Origin: Bacteroidetes bacterium HGW-Bacteroidetes-12
GTDB lineage: Bacteria > Bacteroidota > Bacteroidia > Flavobacteriales_E > Vicingaceae
DNA length: 8,931 nucleotides
Direction: 5' to 3'
NCBI GenBank assembly: GCA_002841035.1
Contig: PHDR01000090.1
Span: forward strand, 1-8,931
The position numbers and the translations under genes were made by a program. Below, piece after piece: positions 1-5,576 of the stretch (position 1 is the first letter of the stretch; each line of letters begins with the position of its first letter). The notes beneath the pieces were generated by a model that was not told where the DNA came from, did not search any database, and was given only the letters and a program-made list of their open reading frames with translations.

Positions 1-120
1 ATTAATAAATTTTTCTAGGGTGTCCCATTGCAGAAAACAGGAATTTCATAAATTGCTTCTTTATTTTAATAAAAGAAGTTGATAAAAAATTGCTATTTTT
101 ATCCTTTCAAATTCAGATTA
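1..120. other. Upstream intergenic region of the phosphatase gene, with a weak hairpin
   Basis: No gene is supported here. An inverted repeat CTTCTTT (56-62) / AAAGAAG (72-78) could form a short AT-rich hairpin, but no T-tract follows it on the plus strand, so it is not called a terminator. There is no exact TAnnTTTG promoter box. The promoter of the phosphatase gene is therefore either non-consensus or lies left of the window. Confidence 0.4.
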
Positions 121-2202
121 ATGAAAATCAGATATTTATATTTCTTTTTCTTGGTTGTGTCGCTAAATACATTAACGGCACAAATTCCTCAACACCAAAT
201 AGACAGCATAATAAATAGTTTGCCTACTTTAAATGAGGAAAATAAAATGCTTGCTCTAAATAATTTAGCTTGGGAAATTAGTTATAATGATTTTAATTTA
301 GGACTAGACTATGCCTTTAAATCGATTGAATTGGCAAAAAAAATTAATCATGTAAAAGGATTGTCAAAAGCATACAACACGGTGGGAACCATTTATGCTG
401 ACCTCGGAATGTATAATGAAGCACTCAAATACTATAATCTTACCATTGAAATTAATAAGGAAAACAATTTAAAAGATGGATTAGCAAGTGTTTATGCAAA
501 TATTGCTAATATTCATGCATATCTTCATAATTATCAAATTGCAAAAGAACACTATTTACTTTCTAATCAAAAATTTAAGGAATTAAATAGAGTAGATTCA
601 AAGGTTAAAACAGATTTATCTTTATCAACAATATACGGTGAATTAAATCAAAACGATAGTGCCGATTATTATCTTGACGAAGCGTTCAAGTCGGCTGAAA
701 AAATGGATAAAAATCCACGCATAATGGCAAATGTATTTGTTGGAAAAGCTCAAAATGAGTTAGCAAAAAATAATTACGCACAAACATTGCTATATTTAAG
801 AGGTGCTGAAGAAAAATTCACTCAAATAAATAGTTCCTATGATTTGTTTCAAGTATATACTATCTATGGTCAGTTTTATTATCAACAAAAGAAATATACA
901 AATGCAATTAAATACTATACCCAAGCTTTAGATAAATATTCTAAAAATAGCACCGTTTTTCTAAAAAGCGATGCTTATAAAGGATTGTCAGATAGCTATT
1001 TAGAGGTTGGTGATTTTGCTCAAGCACATTTTTATCAAACTAAACATATTTTAATTACAGACTCTTTGAATAAGGAGAATTCTAAAAATAGACTTCTCAT
1101 TATGGAAAATACGTTTAAAAACGAAAGGAGTCAGTTGGAACTTGAGAATCTAAAAAATATAAACAGACTTCAAGAAGCTGAAATTGAAAAGCAAAATACC
1201 CAAAAAATTGCAATGGCAATAGGTCTTTTCTTAGCGTTGATGGTTGTTTTTTTTGTATTAAAAAGTTATAGAGAAAAAAGAAAAGCGAATGAATTAATAT
1301 TAACTCAAAAGAAAATAGTAGAAGAAAAGCATAAAGAAATAACTGACTCTATTAATTATGCTGAGCGGATACAACATAGCTTTTTGGCAACAACCGAAAT
1401 GTTAGACGAACACCTGAAAGATTATTTTGTTTTTTTCCGTCCCAAAGATGTTGTAAGTGGCGATTTTTACTGGGCAGGGGAATTAAACAACGGGGATTTT
1501 GCATTTTCTTGTGCCGATAGCACTGGACATGGTGTTCCTGGTGCTATTATGAGTATTTTAAACATTTCGAGTTTAGAAAAATCTATTGAAAAAGAAACCG
1601 AACCTGATAAAATTTTAAATAAAACTAGAGAAATAATTATTGAACGCTTAAAAAAAGACGGCAGCCTTGATGGAGGTAAAGACGGAATGGATTGCAGTTT
1701 GTTGGTGTTGAATAAAGAACGCACTCAACTTTCGTTTGCAGCAGCTAACAACCCTGTTTTTATACTTCGTCCAATCATCATTGCGAGAGACCCTTCTACT
1801 TCCGTCATTTCGAGAGAGAAACGAATGAAGCAATCTTCTTCTGATGAGCAGATTGCATCACTTCCTACGGTCGTTCGCAATGACGGTAATTTTGAACTTT
1901 TAGAATTTAAACCAGACAAAATACCTGTAGGCAAACATGATAATGATACAGAATCATTTAGGTTACAAACAGTAAACCTACAAAAAGGCGATGTAATCTA
2001 CACCCTTACCGATGGCTTCCCCGACCAATTTGGTGGCGATAAAGGCAAAAAGTACATGGTTAAAAATTTAAAAGAACTTTTACTAAGCATAGCCCATTTA
2101 CCTATGCTTGAGCAAGAAAAAAAACTTGCACTAGAATTTGAAAAATGGAAAGGAAGATTAGAACAAGTGGATGATGTTTGCATCATAGGCGTTAGAATAT
2201 GA
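121..2202 (+). CDS. TPR-repeat, membrane-anchored SpoIIE/PP2C-type serine/threonine phosphatase
   Basis: Signalling phosphatase of the PP2C (SpoIIE/RsbU-like) group, 693 aa. Residues 1-20 are a signal peptide (MKIRYLYFFFLVVSL...TAQ). Residues ~25-320 are helical TPR repeats with typical W/Y/G/A spacing. Residues ~320-361 look like a coiled coil, ~362-383 are one membrane segment, and ~384-425 form a helical linker. The catalytic domain runs from ~437 to the end. Likely metal-binding aspartates are D448 (VVSGDFYW), D466 (CADSTGHGVPGA), D631/D635 (YTLTDGFPDQFGG) and D684/D685 (DDVCIIGVRI). The expected topology places the TPRs in the periplasm and the phosphatase in the cytoplasm. Family members usually dephosphorylate STAS-domain anti-sigma antagonists or related partners; none is in this window. 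The ATG at 121 is preferred over the in-frame TTG at 79 because it puts the signal peptide at the N-terminus. Residues ~552-589 appear to be an insertion derived from a DNA repeat. Confidence 0.9.
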   Translation: MKIRYLYFFFLVVSLNTLTAQIPQHQIDSIINSLPTLNEENKMLALNNLAWEISYNDFNLGLDYAFKSIELAKKINHVKGLSKAYNTVGTIYADLGMYNEALKYYNLTIEINKENNLKDGLASVYANIANIHAYLHNYQIAKEHYLLSNQKFKELNRVDSKVKTDLSLSTIYGELNQNDSADYYLDEAFKSAEKMDKNPRIMANVFVGKAQNELAKNNYAQTLLYLRGAEEKFTQINSSYDLFQVYTIYGQFYYQQKKYTNAIKYYTQALDKYSKNSTVFLKSDAYKGLSDSYLEVGDFAQAHFYQTKHILITDSLNKENSKNRLLIMENTFKNERSQLELENLKNINRLQEAEIEKQNTQKIAMAIGLFLALMVVFFVLKSYREKRKANELILTQKKIVEEKHKEITDSINYAERIQHSFLATTEMLDEHLKDYFVFFRPKDVVSGDFYWAGELNNGDFAFSCADSTGHGVPGAIMSILNISSLEKSIEKETEPDKILNKTREIIIERLKKDGSLDGGKDGMDCSLLVLNKERTQLSFAAANNPVFILRPIIIARDPSTSVISREKRMKQSSSDEQIASLPTVVRNDGNFELLEFKPDKIPVGKHDNDTESFRLQTVNLQKGDVIYTLTDGFPDQFGGDKGKKYMVKNLKELLLSIAHLPMLEQEKKLALEFEKWKGRLEQVDDVCIIGVRI
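1777..1886. repeat. Palindromic dispersed-repeat-like element inserted in frame within the phosphatase gene
   Basis: Two imperfect inverted arms, 1802-1836 and 1849-1886, share the outer motif CCGTCATTTCGA / TCGCAATGACGG and the inner motif GCAATCT / AGATTGC, with a short loop between them. A further copy of the end motif, ATCATTGCGAGAGA, begins at 1777. The pattern (CGTCATTGCGA...GAAGCAATCT and its complement) resembles short palindromic repeats scattered between genes in many bacteria. Here it is read through without a stop as ~38 codons (residues ~552-589), between FILR and FELLEFKPDK, which would normally be adjacent in a SpoIIE-type phosphatase. By eye the element is richer in G+C than its surroundings. 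The family resemblance is from memory and was not searched. Confidence 0.75.
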
Positions 2203-2378
2203 TGCAAAGTTTATCCTGCACCTTTCGACAAACTCAATATAAACTAAAGACGAATGGGTTTGATTGGTGTAAGGAGATGATTTGATATGATTTTTTAGCT
2301 TCAATTTGTTGTTTACTAATTAGTTGTGAATCAATCAAGATGTAATATTAAAAATGAAATTATTTTTTTTACTATTCG
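2203..2378. other. Intergenic region without a supported gene
   Basis: No gene or clear terminator is visible after the phosphatase. The stretch CACCTTTCGACAAACTCAAT (2219-2238) resembles a decayed copy of the TTCGACAAGCTCA-type repeat seen between Bacteroidota genes, but only one arm is present. Confidence 0.35.
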
Positions 2379-2410
2379 TTGCTTTAATAATTAATATTTA
2401 TATATATTTG
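2379..2410 (+). promoter_or_regulatory. Promoter of the tRNA-Val gene
   Basis: TATATTTG at 2403-2410 matches the Bacteroidota -7 consensus TAnnTTTG exactly. A TTG at 2379-2381 sits 21 bases upstream, at a plausible distance for the -33 element. Transcription would start about 2417, leaving a short leader before the mature tRNA at 2434. Confidence 0.7.
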
Positions 2411-2433
2411 CATCCGCTTTTAAAAAGCATTTT

Positions 2434-2508
2434 GGGCGATTAGCTCAGTTGGTTCAGAGCATCTCGTTTACACCGAGAGGGTCGGGGGTTCGAATCCCTC
2501 ATCGCCCA
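2434..2508 (+). tRNA. tRNA-Val (anticodon TAC)
   Basis: A complete cloverleaf folds by hand. The acceptor stem is GGGCGAT / ATCGCCC with seven perfect pairs. The D stem is GCTC / GAGC and the anticodon stem is TCTCG / CGAGA around loop TTTACAC, with anticodon TAC at 2469-2471. The T stem is GGGGG / CCCTC (one G-T pair) around TTCGAAT. The discriminator base is A2508. The following bases are CA, so the CCA end is not encoded and must be added after transcription. It is a single gene with its own promoter and terminator, not part of a tRNA cluster in this window. Confidence 0.97.
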
Positions 2509-2516
2509 CAAAAACT

Positions 2517-2557
2517 AAAAATCCTTGAAGCCTTTATCTTCAAGGATTTTTGCTTTT
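2517..2557 (+). terminator. Rho-independent terminator after tRNA-Val
   Basis: A perfect 14-bp stem, AAAAATCCTTGAAG (2517-2530) with CTTCAAGGATTTTT (2538-2551), closes a 7-base loop and is followed by GCTTTTT. It begins eight bases after the tRNA ends. Confidence 0.9.
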
Positions 2558-2721
2558 TATTACTTTTTTATTTAGTTGTGGAGTAAGGTCACGGAGTAAG
2601 GAATTTGAACCATAGGTTTACTCTAAAGAATTTAAAGAAGACAATCCATCTTACATATTTCATTACGGTTTCTTTCATTTTTTAAGCCATATAAAAATTA
2701 AAATATTAGGTATATAGAAGC
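2558..2721. other. Intergenic region between tRNA terminator and sigma-factor promoter
   Basis: No gene is visible. A 9-base direct repeat, GGAGTAAGG, occurs at 2580-2588 and 2593-2601. No second copy of the tRNA 3' end is present that would mark an integration site. Confidence 0.4.
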
Positions 2722-2729
2722 TATATTTG
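2722..2729 (+). promoter_or_regulatory. -7 box of the sigma / anti-sigma operon promoter
   Basis: TATATTTG matches TAnnTTTG exactly and lies 19 bases before the TTG start codon at 2749, giving a leader of about 12-15 bases. The -33 region (TTA near 2698-2700) is poor. The short leader supports translation starting at the TTG. Confidence 0.6.
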
Positions 2730-2748
2730 TTTCTTCTTTAAATAAATA

Positions 2749-3318
2749 TTGAATAACCAATTTCAAAATATCATTTATCAAATTAAACAAGGTAACGAAC
2801 AGCCTTTGATTGATTTATATCGACTCCATCGAAATGAGTTTATCGTATGGTCTTGTAAAGAATTTAGAGCAAATGAAGAGCAAGCAAAAGATGCTTTTCA
2901 GGAAGCAATTCTTGATTTTCACCAAAATATTGTTTCTGGACAATTAACTGAATTAATTAGCTCAGAAAAAACGTACCTCTTCCAAATAGGTAAGCATAAA
3001 ATCCTCAACTTAATAAAAAAAGAAGGCAGAATTACTTACAATGATAATCTTCAATTGATAAAAGGCAAAGAATTTGAAGACTATATGGAAGATGAAAACA
3101 AAGCCTATACTCAGGAACAAATAAGTTCTGCTATCAACAAATTACCTGAAGATTGCCAAAAAATTTTAAAGCTACATTACTTTAACGAATATGATATGGA
3201 CAGTATAGCCCGTGAAATGGATTATAAAAATGCAGATACAGCTAAAGCTAAGAAATCAGTTTGTATGAAAAAATTGATTGTAGAATTAAACAAACTTTCA
3301 AAAATTTTGTTGTTTTAA
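2749..3318 (+). CDS. RNA polymerase sigma-70 family (ECF-like) sigma factor
   Basis: A 189-aa protein with the two-domain layout of small alternative sigma factors. Region 2 spans about residues 12-90 (LIDLYRLHRNEF..., then EEQAKDAFQEAILDFHQNI and the IGKHKILNLIKK segment that would contact the -10 element). Region 4 spans about 118-180 (AINKLPEDCQKILKLHYF, then the helix-turn-helix around MDSIAREMDYKNADTAKAKKSVCMKKL). It would direct core RNA polymerase to a small regulon. The start is a TTG: an in-frame TAA at 2743-2745 lies just upstream, and no in-frame ATG exists before region 2. Its TAA overlaps the ATG of the following anti-sigma-like gene, indicating translational coupling. The targets cannot be told from the sequence. 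Confidence 0.88.
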   Translation: MNNQFQNIIYQIKQGNEQPLIDLYRLHRNEFIVWSCKEFRANEEQAKDAFQEAILDFHQNIVSGQLTELISSEKTYLFQIGKHKILNLIKKEGRITYNDNLQLIKGKEFEDYMEDENKAYTQEQISSAINKLPEDCQKILKLHYFNEYDMDSIAREMDYKNADTAKAKKSVCMKKLIVELNKLSKILLF

Positions 3319-4043
3319 TGGAGCAATCATTTGAACATATTGAGCTTTTTGAAGCCTACCTATCTAATTCATTAGAAGATAATAATATTCTTGCCTTTGA
3401 AGCACGTTTAAGTTACGACCAGGAGTTTAGTGATGAATTTAGTCGTTTTAAAAAATTAGAAGAAGGAATTAGACAACACTACCGAAAAGAATTAAAAAGC
3501 AAGTTCAATGAAATAGACAAAGAACTGGAAAATGAAATTGTATCCACTCCAAAAAGCAATATTAGAAAATTGTATTGGGTAACTTCTGCAGTTGCAGCTT
3601 CATTAATAATTGGAATATTCTTATTCAACTTTTACAAATCTGAAAGCAAGTATACTGAATTAGCACAGCAATATTGGCCAGTTGAAGAAGGTTTACCTGT
3701 AAAAATGAGTGCCAAAGGCATTTATGACGATGCCATGAATGCCTATAAGCAAGAGCAATGGCAAGAAGCAGAAAATCTTTTACTAGCTATTAATTCCGAT
3801 ACGGCATCTTATTTTTTAGGAGTAATTAATTACCAGCAAAAAGAATTTGACAAATCTGTACAATGCTTTAAAACGATTTCTGAGACCTCCGTTTGGTATG
3901 AGCAAAGCCAATACCGATTGGCATTAGCTTATTTGAGTCTAAATAAAGTTGATACCGCAAAAAAAATATTAAAATCCTTATCCGAAACATCTCCTTTCAA
4001 AAAAGATGCAGAACTTTTACTGCTAGAGTTATACAGTGGATAG
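3318..4043 (+). CDS. Membrane anti-sigma-factor-like protein with C-terminal TPR repeats
   Basis: A 241-aa protein. Residues 1-~75 resemble the cytoplasmic sigma-binding segment common in Bacteroidota anti-sigma proteins (EHIELFEAYLSN.L...FEARLSYDQEFSDEF). It lacks the HxxxCxxC motif of zinc-type anti-sigma factors. One membrane helix lies at ~88-106 (TSAVAASLIIGIFLFNFY), and the region after ~132 consists of about three TPR-like helix pairs predicted to be periplasmic. The inferred role is to hold the upstream sigma factor at the membrane and release it on a signal sensed by the TPR part. The ATG at 3318 shares its A with the upstream stop (TAATG), which favours this start over an in-frame TTG at 3261 inside the sigma gene. 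TPRs in place of the usual outer sensing domain are notable. Confidence 0.8.
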   Translation: MEQSFEHIELFEAYLSNSLEDNNILAFEARLSYDQEFSDEFSRFKKLEEGIRQHYRKELKSKFNEIDKELENEIVSTPKSNIRKLYWVTSAVAASLIIGIFLFNFYKSESKYTELAQQYWPVEEGLPVKMSAKGIYDDAMNAYKQEQWQEAENLLLAINSDTASYFLGVINYQQKEFDKSVQCFKTISETSVWYEQSQYRLALAYLSLNKVDTAKKILKSLSETSPFKKDAELLLLELYSG

Positions 4044-4047
4044 AATT

Positions 4048-4071
4048 AAGTTCCTCCCAGTTTGGGAACTT
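4048..4071. repeat. Inverted repeat between converging genes, possible weak terminator
   Basis: AAGTTCC (4048-4054) pairs with GGAACTT (4065-4071) around a 10-base loop. It sits just after the anti-sigma stop and between two converging genes, where a bidirectional terminator would be expected. No T-tract follows on either strand, so termination is uncertain. It could instead be a protein-binding palindrome. Confidence 0.4.
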
Positions 4072-4134
4072 GACAAAGTATTAATGCAATGGTAATGCTA
4101 TAAATATGCCGTTGATAAAATCTAGTTATCTCAC

Positions 4135-4368
4135 TTAAACTTCAAAAAAATTAATCACTTTAACTTGTAAAGCATCTGCAATTTTTTTTAAAGTTAACGA
4201 GGAAGGATTTTGACGGCCATTTTCGATGGCTGATAAGTTAGATTTTTCCATATCAATTATTGAACCCAAATCTAATTGGCTATATCCTTTTGCCTTCCTA
4301 AGTGTAGCAATACGTTTGCCTAATTGTATTAAAAAGTCTTGGTCATTCATTTCGACCAATGTCTTCAT
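4135..4368 (-). CDS. XRE-family helix-turn-helix transcriptional regulator
   Basis: A 77-aa, single-domain Cro/CI-type DNA-binding protein. The five-helix domain spans about residues 13-70: LGKRIATLRKAKGYSQLDLGS (first helices), IIDMEKSNLSAIENGRQNPS (recognition helix with the typical SAIENGR), then LTLKKIADALQVKVINFF. It has no additional ligand-binding or toxin domain, and no toxin gene lies next to it. It diverges from the lipoprotein operon, with a perfect 18-bp palindrome 17 bases upstream of its ATG, the likely site for binding and autoregulation. A second in-frame Met at residue 7 is an alternative start. It is most likely a repressor of the divergent operon, inferred from position. 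Confidence 0.9.
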   Translation of the reverse strand: MKTLVEMNDQDFLIQLGKRIATLRKAKGYSQLDLGSIIDMEKSNLSAIENGRQNPSSLTLKKIADALQVKVINFFEV

Positions 4369-4384
4369 TAAATCAATTGTTATG

Positions 4385-4402
4385 GTTATGATATATCATA
4401 AC
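4385..4402. promoter_or_regulatory. 18-bp perfect palindrome, candidate operator of the XRE regulator
   Basis: GTTATGATATATCATAAC is identical to its reverse complement. It lies between the divergent XRE gene and the lipoprotein operon and covers the place where the -33 element of the plus-strand promoter would be (the -7 box is at 4410-4417). A bound dimer would be expected to block that promoter and possibly the regulator's own. Binding is inferred. Confidence 0.65.
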
Positions 4403-4409
4403 TGTTTTA

Positions 4410-4417
4410 TATATTTG
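4410..4417 (+). promoter_or_regulatory. -7 box of the lipoprotein / small-protein operon promoter
   Basis: TATATTTG is an exact TAnnTTTG match. Transcription would start near 4424, leaving a ~77-base leader that contains the whole first copy of the 56-bp direct repeat. Confidence 0.6.
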
Positions 4418-4431
4418 TTTTTTGAGAAGAC

Positions 4432-4487
4432 AAAATAAATATTTCATACCCACTTACCTTTTGGTTTTTGAGTGGATTAAGGGGAAA
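4432..4487 (+). repeat. Direct repeat copy A, in the leader of the lipoprotein gene
   Basis: It matches 4941-4996 at 50 of 56 positions, a spacing of 509 bases. It contains the stem CCACT / AGTGG (4450-4454 / 4471-4475) around a T-rich loop, followed by GGATTAAGGG. The spacer to the ATG at 4501 is AT-rich and has no Shine-Dalgarno sequence. The position implies an RNA leader element or a duplication footprint. Confidence 0.8.
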
Positions 4488-4500
4488 GTAAATTAAAAAT

Positions 4501-4947
4501 ATGAAAACAAATATTTTAATTGGATTATTAGCCGTTTCACTTTTTTCTTCTTGTGGTTCTGATGAGTTGAAAGACAAATCTATTACTACTGAAGTTAAAC
4601 TAAATGATACTACATCTTTTAATACCGAGAGTATTGCTAAAGTTGAAAAAATTGAACCTAAAACGGTAGCAACAAGTGGTGAAGTAATCGCAACTTTTGA
4701 ATATGTTGAACTTGGCGATTATTACCATTTAATATTTAAAGATGACAAAGGTGAAGAATGGGATTTTGGTTATGGACAGAATAATTATGTTAGTTATGAT
4801 TTTGGAGATGACCAATCAAATCCAGATTTAGTAGGTAAAAAATTTAAAATTGTTTGGGAAAATAAAAAGGTTAATTCTTATGACCTTAAAGGCAAAGACT
4901 ATACAATGGATGCTTTATGTATTGTAGAAATTGGATTGATAAAATAA
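4501..4947 (+). CDS. Lipoprotein of unknown function
   Basis: A 148-aa protein with a lipoprotein signal peptide (MKTNILIGLLAVSLFSSC). The lipidated residue is Cys18. The residues after it, GSDE, resemble the acidic lipoprotein export signal of Bacteroidota, so display on the outer face of the outer membrane is plausible. A flexible Thr/Lys/Glu-rich stretch (~20-60) leads to a compact, beta-rich C-terminal domain (~60-148) with repeated aromatic and acidic residues (FEYVELGDYYHLIF, WDFGYG, YDFGDD). No family is recognised. It is the first gene of an operon controlled by a TAnnTTTG promoter and probably by the XRE palindrome. It is flanked on both sides by copies of the 56-bp repeat. Confidence 0.82.
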   Translation: MKTNILIGLLAVSLFSSCGSDELKDKSITTEVKLNDTTSFNTESIAKVEKIEPKTVATSGEVIATFEYVELGDYYHLIFKDDKGEEWDFGYGQNNYVSYDFGDDQSNPDLVGKKFKIVWENKKVNSYDLKGKDYTMDALCIVEIGLIK

Positions 4948-4996
4948 ATATTTCACACTCACTTACCTTTTAATTTTTGGGTGGATTAAGGGTAAA
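4941..4996 (+). repeat. Direct repeat copy B, between the lipoprotein gene and the helical peptide gene
   Basis: Second copy of the element at 4432-4487. It starts inside the last codons and stop of the lipoprotein gene. The arms are TCACT / GGTGG: both changes relative to copy A (C to T at 4959, A to G at 4980) keep pairing as G-T wobbles, which fits selection on an RNA hairpin. The similarity resumes after a short insertion as AATATGAAAA just before the next reading frame. Confidence 0.8.
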
Positions 4997-5051
4997 TAAT
5001 AACTAAAATTAATAATATGAAAATCTAAGTCTTGACGAAATTCTAAAAAAG

Positions 5052-5171
5052 ATGCCTACTGTTGAACAGGAAATTAATAGACTTGTTAAAACAGAAGAAA
5101 TAAGAGAATTAGTAAGAAAAATATTAGAGATATTGATAGAAGAAGATTTATTAATCATTAAAAACAAATAA
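5052..5171 (+). CDS. Small helical peptide, possibly with a damaged native start
   Basis: A 39-aa product from the first in-frame ATG (MPTVEQEINRLVKTEEIREL...). It is rich in Glu, Lys, Ile and Leu with amphipathic spacing, probably one or two helices. The same frame stays open upstream to a TAA at 5013-5015 and would add ENLSLDEILKK, which looks like real coding sequence. An ATG at 5017 is one base out of frame and ends after three codons. A single lost base (ATGGAAAAT changed to ATGAAAAT) would explain this, making the native form about 51 aa. No family is recognised. Its stop lies three bases before the ATG of the zinc-ribbon gene, so the two are probably co-translated. Confidence 0.55.
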   Translation: MPTVEQEINRLVKTEEIRELVRKILEILIEEDLLIIKNK

Positions 5172-5174
5172 ATT

Positions 5175-5330
5175 ATGGCAAAATCAGGAACATGCCCTTC
5201 TTGTGGCAAAAATGGGACACTATCTACTTGTAAAAATTGCAATACAACTAAATGTTTTAGTTGCTGGCAAAAATCTGGAGGGGTTCATCAACCTTGTCCA
5301 AGTTGTGGTGTAAAAGGAAAAATTAATTAG
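5175..5330 (+). CDS. 51-aa cysteine-rich zinc-ribbon-like protein
   Basis: It has eight cysteines in four CxxC pairs: C7/C10 (CPSCGKNG), C19/C22 (CKNC), C27/C30 (CFSC) and C41/C44 (CPSCGVKG). This is enough for two tetrahedral zinc sites in a double zinc-ribbon arrangement. The first and last pairs form matching knuckles (CPSCGxxG), suggesting internal symmetry. There is no signal peptide, so a cytoplasmic protein is expected, binding nucleic acid or another protein. It starts at ATG three bases after the helical peptide gene and is followed 24 bases later by the 53-aa gene. No named family is assigned. Confidence 0.75.
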   Translation: MAKSGTCPSCGKNGTLSTCKNCNTTKCFSCWQKSGGVHQPCPSCGVKGKIN

Positions 5331-5354
5331 TAGGAAATCTTAAATAATTAAATT

Positions 5355-5516
5355 ATGGCAACTTACACAGTAAAGTACAAGGTAGGGAACAGCTCTACAG
5401 GAAGAAAACTTCAATTGCAAAGTGGTAGCGAAAGCGAAGCTATTGCAAAGTTGAAACAACAAAATAGTGTCCCAAAAGATGCGAATGTTATTATTTTATC
5501 AATTACAAAAGCATAG
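5355..5516 (+). CDS. 53-aa small protein of unknown function
   Basis: Begins MATYTVKYKVGNSSTGRKLQ. The predicted order is two strands (TYTVKYKV, RKLQLQS), a helix (SESEAIAKLKQQNSV) and a final strand (NVIILSITKA), that is, a beta-beta-alpha-beta mini-fold. Both the composition and the good helical and strand periodicity argue for a real protein. No signal peptide or cysteines are present. It is the last gene before a strong hairpin, in the same direction as the zinc-ribbon gene with a 24-base gap. No family is recognised with confidence. Confidence 0.72.
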   Translation: MATYTVKYKVGNSSTGRKLQLQSGSESEAIAKLKQQNSVPKDANVIILSITKA

Positions 5517-5526
5517 TATTAACAAT

Positions 5527-5563
5527 TACAAGGCAGTAGCAATAAACTACTGCCTTGTATTTT
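5527..5563 (+). terminator. Terminator or intercistronic hairpin after the small-protein operon
   Basis: A perfect 13-bp stem, TACAAGGCAGTAG (5527-5539) with CTACTGCCTTGTA (5547-5559), has a 7-base loop and is followed by TTTT. It starts 10 bases after the 53-aa gene. The next ATG is only 13 bases after it, which leaves almost no room for a new promoter; see findings. Confidence 0.75.
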
Positions 5564-5576
5564 AAATAGTATTATA

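Noticed and set aside
79..120. TTG at 79 as the start of the phosphatase
   Set aside because: It would place 14 residues before a well-formed signal peptide; the ATG at 121 gives a standard secretory N-terminus.
1467..1934. Overlapping minus-strand frames within the phosphatase catalytic domain
   Set aside because: They are opposite-strand shadows of a clearly conserved catalytic domain, without protein-like features of their own.
2354..2443. A 29-codon hydrophobic frame, MKLFFLLFVALI..., ending inside the tRNA gene
   Set aside because: It contains the tRNA promoter and runs into the mature tRNA. The hydrophobic look comes from T-rich DNA.
2434..2601. tRNA-Val as integration site of a mobile element
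   Set aside because: No second copy of the tRNA 3' end and no integrase are visible in the window. The GGAGTAAGG pair alone is not enough.
3261..3317. TTG at 3261 as start of the anti-sigma-like gene
   Set aside because: It lies inside the sigma gene in another frame; the ATG at 3318 forms a typical TAATG coupling and begins where family-like sequence begins.
4135..4368. XRE gene as antitoxin of a toxin-antitoxin pair
   Set aside because: No RelE/HigB/HipA-like toxin frame lies on either side; the neighbours are the converging anti-sigma gene and the divergent lipoprotein operon.
4432..4996. The two direct repeats as a CRISPR array or integron attC sites
   Set aside because: There are only two copies 509 bases apart with a full gene between them, no cas or integrase gene, and no attC-type R/L box symmetry could be seen.
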